The notes below the pieces were generated by a model. It saw only the letters and a list, made by a program, of their open reading frames with translations. It searched no databases and was not told the origin of the DNA. Below, in pieces: positions 59,249 to 64,000 of a stretch of DNA of 64,000 nt; the first letter of the stretch is position 1, and each line of letters opens with the position of its first letter. The translations under genes and the position numbers were made by a program. Source of the stretch: Tepidanaerobacteraceae bacterium (GTDB taxonomy: Bacteria; Bacillota; Thermosediminibacteria; Thermosediminibacterales; Tepidanaerobacteraceae). The stretch is from the NCBI GenBank assembly GCA_024655905.1, contig JANLFP010000004.1, forward strand, positions 83,643-147,642, given 5' to 3'.

Positions 59249-60001
59249 ATGAGTAAGGAAGATATTATATACTCATTAAACTGTGTTTACAAAAACGGGA
59301 ATATATATCGCTCAAGCATAGAAGTCAATGGCATCATGACCGATAAGCTGAAATGGAAAGGCCAATTAGTTACAAGCTTGATGAATACACTTAATTTGCA
59401 AGATTATATCCAAACATTAAACCAAATGCCTTTAGACGAACAAGTAAAAAAGCTTGCTCCACCTTTAAAAAGGTTATGTGAATTATTGAATCTTGATATA
59501 AGCAAGATTGACACCTTCGAATATATTATAAGAATTCATAATTTTGCAGTCTGGCTTATTGATTTAATTAATGCAAAAAACAATAACTTGGAATATATCA
59601 AGATAGATTTAACGAATGTTACTGTGGAATACTCATTATCGAAAGAATACGAAGGTTATTCAATAGTAAAATATAGTAGCGATAATATTTTTTTACTTGC
59701 CCAAATAGAGTTTATTGAATACTACAAATTGGGGACGCCTTATATCGTATGCAGTAAATGTAATACCGTCTATTTCACCCATAAAGTTAAATCAACGAAA
59801 ACATGCCCATTCTGTAAGTGCCCTTCGCTCGAAAAGGACAGAAGAAGTATAGATAAACAGGCCGAACGGTTGTTTGCAAAATACCCAAATAACTTTGAGA
59901 AAGAGTTTACAAACTATCTTATTAGGAAAAAAGGCTATTCGGAAGAAGACGCTCAAAAGGAATGTCTAAGGCAATTAAAGAAAAGGAACATAAATAAATA
60001 A
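59249..60001 (+). CDS. zinc-ribbon protein of the integrase operon, unknown
   Basis: A 250-residue protein. Most of it is helical with no motif I recognise. A C-terminal zinc ribbon (CSKCNTVYFTHKV, then CPFC, residues about 173-197) is followed by a basic helical tail. The overall form, helical domain plus zinc ribbon plus tail, is loosely like CGNR-type DNA-binding proteins. It is transcribed with the integrase (20-bp gap) from a regulated promoter, so it may be a regulator, a lysogenic-conversion gene or a defence gene. ATG 59249, SD AAGGTGG. Confidence 0.65.
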   Translation: MSKEDIIYSLNCVYKNGNIYRSSIEVNGIMTDKLKWKGQLVTSLMNTLNLQDYIQTLNQMPLDEQVKKLAPPLKRLCELLNLDISKIDTFEYIIRIHNFAVWLIDLINAKNNNLEYIKIDLTNVTVEYSLSKEYEGYSIVKYSSDNIFLLAQIEFIEYYKLGTPYIVCSKCNTVYFTHKVKSTKTCPFCKCPSLEKDRRSIDKQAERLFAKYPNNFEKEFTNYLIRKKGYSEEDAQKECLRQLKKRNINK

Positions 60002-60021
60002 TAAACAGGAGGCTGATTTAA

Positions 60022-61293
60022 ATGGCATCAATCAAAAAAAGAGGCCAAAATAGCTGGCTTGTTACTGTATCAAATGGGTATGATTCTGCTGGGAGAAAAA
60101 TCATCAAAACAAAGACTTTTAAAAAACCGCCTGAAATGACGGACAAGCAATGGGAGAAGGAGTTGCCAAAGCTGGCGCTCGAATTTGAAAGGCAGGTGGA
60201 AAAAGGGACCGTTTTAGACGGGAATGTCACGTTGAAGGAATTTGTTGATAGGTGGATGAAAGAATATGCCGAAAAGCAGCTTGAACCAAAGACGCTGGAA
60301 TCTTATAAGTATGAGCTTGATTCCAAAATCATCCCTGCCCTGGGTCATGTTCGTTTAGATAAGCTAACGCCGGTCCATATTTTGAGCTTTCTAAACAACT
60401 TGCTTGAGGATGGTGTGCGGCAAGACGGGAAACAAATACCTTATTCAAACCGTGTTATCAAATACCAGCACCAGATTCTATCCAGCATCCTTCAGACTGC
60501 CGTATACTGGCAGACCCTTGAAAGTAATCCATGCTCACGGGTGAAGTGCCCTAAGCGTGATGTCGTGGATAACAAACAAAAGTTCTTTGATGAGAACCAA
60601 GCGGCAATCTTCCTTGAAGCCGTTAAGGACGAACCTTTGAAATGGCAGGTGATGGTGAACCTTGCCTTGCTTGCAGGCTTGCGCAAAGGCGAATTACTAG
60701 CCCTTACATGGAATGATATAAACCTGGAAGAAGGCTGGCTTACGGTTAACAAGGCCATATCTGCCACAAAGGAATTAGGTACTTTCGTGAAGTCTCCTAA
60801 AACCGAAAGCTCAGTCAGGACTCTTGCAATGCCTAAAACTCTGGTTGCTCTTTTGAAGAAATATAAGGCATGGCAGAACGAACAAAAATTGAAATGCGGC
60901 AATCTTTGGGACAAAAATTGGGAGACGACCCCTTGGCTTTTCACAACGTGGAATGGCAAGGTGATGAATTACTATTCACCTCATGGGTGGTTTCGCAAAT
61001 TCATCAGGCGGTATAATGAGAAGGTTAGAAATGATGAGAGTATACCTGAAAATGAAAAAAGCAGCTACCTGCTGCCTGAAATATCTTTCCACGGTCTGCG
61101 GCATACTTCTGCAACCCTTTTGATAGGAGAAAAGGTTGATATAAGAACCGTATCCGCTAGACTGGGTCATAATCAAGTGTCAACTACTTTAAACATATAC
61201 GCACACAGCTTAAAAGCTGCGGACAGAAAGGCAGCAGATAGCCTTGAAAATCTATTGACCAAAAAGAATAAACCTAATATCAAACAGGCTTAA
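60022..61293 (+). CDS. int: tyrosine integrase
   Basis: A 423-residue tyrosine recombinase. The N-terminal arm-binding region opens KKRGQNSWLVTVSNGYDSAG, a SAM-like core-binding domain follows (about 70-165), and the catalytic domain has LAGLRKGELLAL (Arg), HGLRHTSATLL (His/Arg), ARLGHNQVSTTL (His) and nucleophile Tyr in IYAHS. All catalytic residues are present, so it should be active. It is transcribed towards the right att site and the tRNA-Lys. SD AGGAGG. Confidence 0.95.
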   Translation: MASIKKRGQNSWLVTVSNGYDSAGRKIIKTKTFKKPPEMTDKQWEKELPKLALEFERQVEKGTVLDGNVTLKEFVDRWMKEYAEKQLEPKTLESYKYELDSKIIPALGHVRLDKLTPVHILSFLNNLLEDGVRQDGKQIPYSNRVIKYQHQILSSILQTAVYWQTLESNPCSRVKCPKRDVVDNKQKFFDENQAAIFLEAVKDEPLKWQVMVNLALLAGLRKGELLALTWNDINLEEGWLTVNKAISATKELGTFVKSPKTESSVRTLAMPKTLVALLKKYKAWQNEQKLKCGNLWDKNWETTPWLFTTWNGKVMNYYSPHGWFRKFIRRYNEKVRNDESIPENEKSSYLLPEISFHGLRHTSATLLIGEKVDIRTVSARLGHNQVSTTLNIYAHSLKAADRKAADSLENLLTKKNKPNIKQA

Positions 61294-61307
61294 ATGCCTG
61301 TTTTTTT
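61282..61307 (+). terminator. terminator of the integrase gene
   Basis: AAACAGGC (61282-61289) pairs with GCCTGTTT (61296-61303) around TTAAAT, followed by T. The stem overlaps the stop codon of int. Confidence 0.85.
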
Positions 61308-61335
61308 ATATCCTTTGCTATCTTTTTATATCTGC

Positions 61336-61357
61336 AGTAGACAAATAGTAGACAAAA
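61336..61357. repeat. right integrase arm-type sites
   Basis: AGTAGACAAAT (61336-61346) and AGTAGACAAAA (61347-61357), two direct copies with an 11-bp period, matching the copies near the left end. Confidence 0.7.
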
Positions 61358-61390
61358 TTGTGTTATGTAAACTTATCAAATTTACAACAA

Positions 61391-61412
61391 ATCCCTCCGA
61401 TGCAGGAGGGAT
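61391..61412 (-). terminator. element-borne hairpin after tRNA-Lys
   Basis: ATCCCTCC pairs with GGAGGGAT around a 6-base loop, just inside the element and downstream of tRNA-Lys on the minus strand. It could replace the original tRNA terminator displaced to 49452-49480. Only TTGTTG follows, so it may be weak. Confidence 0.5.
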
Positions 61413-61420
61413 GTGGTTTC

Positions 61421-61470
61421 TATTGGTGGGCCATCAGGGACTCGAACCCGGGACACCCTGATTAAGAGTC
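61421..61470. repeat. right attachment-site repeat
   Basis: Second copy of the 50-bp repeat at 49491-49540, here as the 3' part of the intact tRNA-Lys. Integration restored the tRNA sequence, so the gene should stay functional. Confidence 0.92.
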
Positions 61471-61499
61471 AGGTGCTCTACCAACTGAGCTAATGGCCC
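61424..61499 (-). tRNA. tRNA-Lys (CTT)
   Basis: A 76-nt tRNA with acceptor GGGCCAT/ATGGCCC, discriminator A, encoded CCA and anticodon loop CTCTTAA (anticodon CTT). Last of four tRNAs in a minus-strand cluster and the integration target of the mobile element. Confidence 0.95.
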
Positions 61500-61512
61500 A
61501 TGGAAAACCATT

Positions 61513-61598
61513 TGGTGGAGAGAGGTGGATTCGAACCACCGAAGGCATCGCCAGCAGATTTACAGTCTGCCCCCTTTGGCCAGCTCGGGAATCTCTCC
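61513..61598 (-). tRNA. tRNA-Tyr (GTA)
   Basis: An 86-nt class II tRNA with a long variable arm; acceptor GGAGAGA/TCTCTCC, anticodon loop CTGTAAA (GTA), encoded CCA. Confidence 0.95.
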
Positions 61599-61615
61599 AT
61601 ATTTTCTAAATTATC

Positions 61616-61690
61616 TGGAGCCGACGATGGGACTCGAACCCGCAACCTGCTGATTACAAATCAGCTGCTCTGCCATTGAGCTACGTCGGC
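61616..61690 (-). tRNA. tRNA-Thr (TGT)
   Basis: A 75-nt tRNA; acceptor GCCGACG/CGTCGGC, discriminator T, encoded CCA, anticodon loop TTTGTAA (TGT). Confidence 0.95.
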
Positions 61691-61695
61691 AAAAT

Positions 61696-61772
61696 TGGTG
61701 GGCCCACTAGGACTCGAACCTAGGACCAGCCGGTTATGAGCCGGCTGCTCTAACCAACTGAGCTATGGGCCC
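61696..61772 (-). tRNA. tRNA-Met (CAT), elongator type
   Basis: A 77-nt tRNA; acceptor GGGCCCA/TGGGCCC fully paired (initiator tRNAs have a mismatch at 1-72), anticodon loop CTCATAA, encoded CCA. Elongator Met is most likely; a CAT tRNA that is modified to read Ile AUA cannot be fully excluded. First tRNA of the cluster. Confidence 0.9.
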
Positions 61773-61793
61773 TTATCCCTGAACGCAATTAAT

Positions 61794-61822
61794 AGTATAC
61801 AATAAAAATTTTTTTTCGTCAA
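61794..61822 (-). promoter_or_regulatory. promoter of the tRNA cluster
   Basis: Minus strand: TTGACG (61817-61822), 17 bp, TATACT (61794-61799), ending 21 bp before tRNA-Met. A strong stable-RNA-type promoter that drives all four tRNAs. Confidence 0.85.
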
Positions 61823-61872
61823 GGCCCTGGTGATATTAAAAAAATCACGATGTTTCAAAACATATTTATATT

Positions 61873-62652
61873 TTAATGTAATTTAACTTTTTTATAAAAA
61901 AAACTCTTTATTCCAACAAATCCATATTTCTGCGGTGTTATTATCTGTTCGGTGCTCCCCACAAAGAGTATACCTTCATCAAGCATTGCATCATAAAACT
62001 TTTTATATAATTTGTCTTTTGCTTCTTCAGTAAAATATATCATTACATTTCTGCATATAATAAGATCACAATCCCTGGGAAATTTATCGTTCAGCAAATT
62101 CAATACACTAAAACTTACTCTTTTTTTTATTTCTTCTTTTAAAATAAAAATATCATCTTTTCTTATGAAATATCTATCAAGTAATTGTGCAGGTATATTA
62201 ACCACGCTTTTTATGGGATATACCCCCGCACGAGCGTCTTCAAGAGCTCTTGTATCAATGTCTGTTGCTATAACATCTGCATTAGTAAGTATACCCATTT
62301 TAGCAAGCAATAGGGCCACAGAATAGGGTTCTTCTCCGGAAGCGCAAGCAGAACTCCATATTTTTAATTTTTTTTTCTTTGAAATAAGCGTTGGCAATAT
62401 TTCATTTTCCAGAACAATCCATTGCGTTGGATTTCTAAAAAATTCAGAAACATTTATGGTGATGTAATCCAAAAATTCTTTAAGATGGTTGTCACTATTT
62501 TTTAAAAGGTTAAAATATGAATTATAGTCGCTAAGACCATTTCTTTTTATTAGTGATTCAATACGTCTTTTCATCTGTTTTTCCTTGTATTCAGACAGGT
62601 CAATTTTACAAAGATCTTTTATTTGCCCAGTGAAGTCTTTGTATCCATCCAA
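61873..62652 (-). CDS. cheR: chemotaxis receptor methyltransferase CheR
   Basis: A 259-residue CheR. It has an N-terminal helical domain (MKRRIESLIKRNGLSDYNSY), then a SAM-dependent methyltransferase domain with IWSSACASGEEPYSVALLL and LIICRNVMIYF. It methylates glutamates of chemotaxis receptors. TTG 62652, SD GGGAGGG six bases upstream. No other chemotaxis gene is in the window. Confidence 0.93.
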   Translation of the reverse strand: MDGYKDFTGQIKDLCKIDLSEYKEKQMKRRIESLIKRNGLSDYNSYFNLLKNSDNHLKEFLDYITINVSEFFRNPTQWIVLENEILPTLISKKKKLKIWSSACASGEEPYSVALLLAKMGILTNADVIATDIDTRALEDARAGVYPIKSVVNIPAQLLDRYFIRKDDIFILKEEIKKRVSFSVLNLLNDKFPRDCDLIICRNVMIYFTEEAKDKLYKKFYDAMLDEGILFVGSTEQIITPQKYGFVGIKSFFYKKVKLH

Positions 62653-62707
62653 AGCAAACCCTCCCAAACATTTTCCCTGAGATATAATTATAACATAAAT
62701 TTTAATA

Positions 62708-62742
62708 AAAAAAATCCATGATACACATTTCGTGTATCATGG
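62708..62742 (-). terminator. terminator between speD and cheR
   Basis: CCATGATACAC and GTGTATCATGG form a perfect 11-bp stem (62716-62742), followed on the minus strand by ATTTTTTTT. Confidence 0.88.
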
Positions 62743-62824
62743 GGGCTAAATGTAAAGGGGGTCTTCGATATTTTAATATAACCATAATCCTTCTTTTTAT
62801 TCAAACAAAAACATATAAAAACAG

Positions 62825-62855
62825 AAAAATGCGCGATTTACGTTCACGCATTTTT
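62825..62855 (-). terminator. hairpin after speD
   Basis: AAAAATGCG and CGCATTTTT (62825-62833 with 62847-62855) pair around a 13-base loop and end in a T run on the minus strand. With the stem at 62716-62742 it forms a double stop after speD. The rest of the 260 bp between speD and cheR shows nothing else. Confidence 0.6.
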
Positions 62856-62914
62856 CCTGCTAAACATATTCAAATTTGAAGGATTTTTTAAAACTCAAAA
62901 AAAATCCCCTTTCT

Positions 62915-63289
62915 TTAAAAATTAACCACTTTTACAGGTTTTTCAAAGATACCCCTTTTTACTTCAGTAGCAGTCATATGGCCGGCATTAAATTTTTCTG
63001 AGATATAGTTACATGCATCCCAAGGGTTAACTCTTTCACCGCATGTAAATACGTCTACTGCGGCATATCCCAGTTCTGGCCAGGTGTGTATGGCAAGATG
63101 AGATTCAGAAATAACCACGACTCCGCTAACGCCCTGGGGACTAAATTTATGAAATGCAACTTCTCTTACTTCCGCTCCGGCTTCCAATGCTGCTTTAACC
63201 AGAATTTCTTCGATTAATTCTCTGTCGTTTAAAACATTTGAATCGCAATCATAAATCTCAGCCAAAATATGACGCCCCAAAGATTTCAT
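62915..63289 (-). CDS. speD: S-adenosylmethionine decarboxylase proenzyme
   Basis: A 124-residue prokaryotic (Thermotoga/Bacillus-type) AdoMet decarboxylase. It self-cleaves between Glu62 and Ser63 in the motif [13 protein letters not shown], converting Ser63 to the pyruvoyl group; His68 and Cys83 (DVFTCGE) are also in place. It supplies decarboxylated SAM for spermidine synthesis. ATG 63289. No other polyamine gene is in the window. Confidence 0.95.
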   Translation of the reverse strand: MKSLGRHILAEIYDCDSNVLNDRELIEEILVKAALEAGAEVREVAFHKFSPQGVSGVVVISESHLAIHTWPELGYAAVDVFTCGERVNPWDACNYISEKFNAGHMTATEVKRGIFEKPVKVVNF

Positions 63290-63418
63290 TTTTCCATCAA
63301 TACCCCCTCATTTAAAAATTAAATTCAATCAAATTACATTTTAGCAGATTATCCTTGTTTGTCAATAGATTCTCTAAAAATCTTTTGTATTTTATGATAG
63401 ACAAGGATTTATATTAGT

Positions 63419-64000
63419 TTATATGCTGATACCTCTGTTTTTCACCCAATTATATGTTTTTCCTTCAATTATTATTGGTCTTTTTCTAAGATCGCTAATG
63501 TTATTAGCTCCCAGCATAGCCATACATAAAATAAGTTCGTTTTTTATTTCTAAAATACGTTTTTTTAAAGCTTCTGACCCTTTTTCTAAAAGTATATAAA
63601 GAAACAATCCAGCAAAAGCAGCGGCTTTTGCGCCAATCGCAAGAGATTTTGCCACATCAAGGCCGTTTTTAAGTCCCCCTGAACAGATTATATCAGCCTT
63701 ATTTCCCACTTTATATACTACTTCCAATAAACTTGCAGGCGTTGGGATTCCCCAGTTCTGCAAATTATTTGATTTTTTTCTCCTTCTTTTGTTTTCAATG
63801 GTTATAAAATTTGTGCCTCCATATCCTCCAATATCTATGATTTTTACGCCGTTTGCTACTAAAATCTCTGCCTCTTCCATGGCTATTCCAAAACCTACTT
63901 CTTTTAAGATAACAGGTACATTTAAATATCGAATAATTTTTCTTATATTGTCCAGAGTTCCTTCGAAATTTTTTCGCCCTTCCCGCATTACGATTTCTTG
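63419..64000 (-). CDS. fni: type 2 isopentenyl-diphosphate isomerase, C-terminal part
   Basis: A gene cut by the window's right end; 193 codons are visible, reading Q-E-I-V before the internal Met at 63988. It has the FMN-dependent TIM-barrel features of Fni: VPVILKEVGFGIAMEEAEIL, DIGGYGGTNFITIEN, GIPTPASLLE and CSGGLKNGLDVAKSLAIGA. It interconverts IPP and DMAPP; DMAPP is also the donor for MiaA. Confidence 0.93.
   Translation of the reverse strand, partial: QEIVMREGRKNFEGTLDNIRKIIRYLNVPVILKEVGFGIAMEEAEILVANGVKIIDIGGYGGTNFITIENKRRRKKSNNLQNWGIPTPASLLEVVYKVGNKADIICSGGLKNGLDVAKSLAIGAKAAAFAGLFLYILLEKGSEALKKRILEIKNELILCMAMLGANNISDLRKRPIIIEGKTYNWVKNRGISI

Larger units (their letters stand above)
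49491..61470. mobile_element. integrative element (satellite-like prophage) in tRNA-Lys
   Basis: A 12-kb element bounded by identical 50-bp repeats, one inside an intact tRNA-Lys (right) and one as a bare 3' fragment (left). Contents from the right: tyrosine integrase, zinc-ribbon protein, divergent XRE-type repressor, AlpA-like protein, DnaD-like protein, primase-helicase, several small phage-type proteins, a RinA/ArpU-like regulator, a tail-like protein with an Ntn-hydrolase domain, a noncoding repeat/hairpin segment, a second excisionase-like protein and three tiny genes. No terminase, portal, capsid, tape-measure or lysis gene is visible. Size, content and tRNA site recall phage-inducible satellites; a decayed prophage is the alternative. 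Confidence 0.88.

Overview
ORGANISM. The window looks like the chromosome of a low-GC, anaerobic, spore-forming Firmicute of the Clostridia, probably a thermophilic amino-acid fermenter of the Thermoanaerobacterales/Thermosediminibacterales type. This placement is inferred from gene content (SpoVS, SpoVK-like ATPase, VanW, RNase Y/YmdB, ferredoxin-dependent 2-oxoacid oxidoreductases, family-4 uracil-DNA glycosylase, prokaryotic SpeD) and from AT-rich codon use with many TTG/GTG starts. No 16S gene or other decisive marker is present. LAYOUT. 1-1021: tail of an operon encoding pieces of a Rad50/SMC-like ATPase. 1041-4918: rny, ymdB, spoVS and a PHP phosphoesterase. rny is preceded by a promoter, a 7-codon leader ORF and a terminator, and apparently starts at AUU. 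5095-19011: a catabolic block in which genes for a complete glutamate-to-propionate route lie side by side: 2-oxoacid:ferredoxin oxidoreductase (four subunits, behind a GntR regulator), glutamate dehydrogenase, two-subunit methylmalonyl-CoA mutase, its GTPase chaperone, the epimerase, a Na+-pumping biotin-dependent decarboxylase and an OadA-like 5S carboxyltransferase. 19128-21983: an acetyltransferase, a VanW protein and a uracil-DNA glycosylase. 22111-33116: miaB-mutS-mutL-miaA-hfq, then a SpoVK-like ATPase, a GTPase, a UbiA-like membrane protein, a small membrane protein and a YnbB-like PLP enzyme. 33141-41492 (mostly minus strand): lexA, a truncated and an intact tRNA-Trp, purB, an aspartate-type aminotransferase, a short YpmA-like gene, surE, a TPR protein and a second aminotransferase. 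41596-49344 (minus): a second 2-oxoacid:ferredoxin oxidoreductase operon behind a sigma-54-type promoter, a PrpR-type sigma-54 activator (apparent AUA start), and three tandem M42 aminopeptidases in the activator operon. This suggests peptide hydrolysis, sensing and 2-oxoacid oxidation are coordinated. MOBILE ELEMENT. 49491-61470 is a 12-kb integrative element in a tRNA-Lys gene, bounded by perfect 50-bp direct repeats. It has a tyrosine integrase with 11-bp-period arm-type sites at both ends, a divergent repressor/operator region with three TTGCGACA boxes, an AlpA-like protein, a DnaD-like replication protein, a primase-helicase and a RinA/ArpU-like regulator. It also has an 870-bp noncoding segment rich in hairpins and containing two iteron-like repeat families. 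No terminase, portal or capsid gene is visible, so it resembles a phage satellite more than an intact prophage. Its most unusual gene (51959-53116) joins an N-terminal proteasome-like Ntn-hydrolase domain (Thr1, Asp17, Arg19 in exact register) to a phage tail-fibre-like C-terminus. Several genes here are shorter than 60 codons. RIGHT FLANK. 61424-61772 is a minus-strand tRNA cluster (Met, Thr, Tyr, Lys). The element has separated it from what looks like its original terminator, now at 49452-49480. cheR, speD and a truncated type-2 IPP isomerase gene follow. All calls come from reading the sequence; no database search was run.
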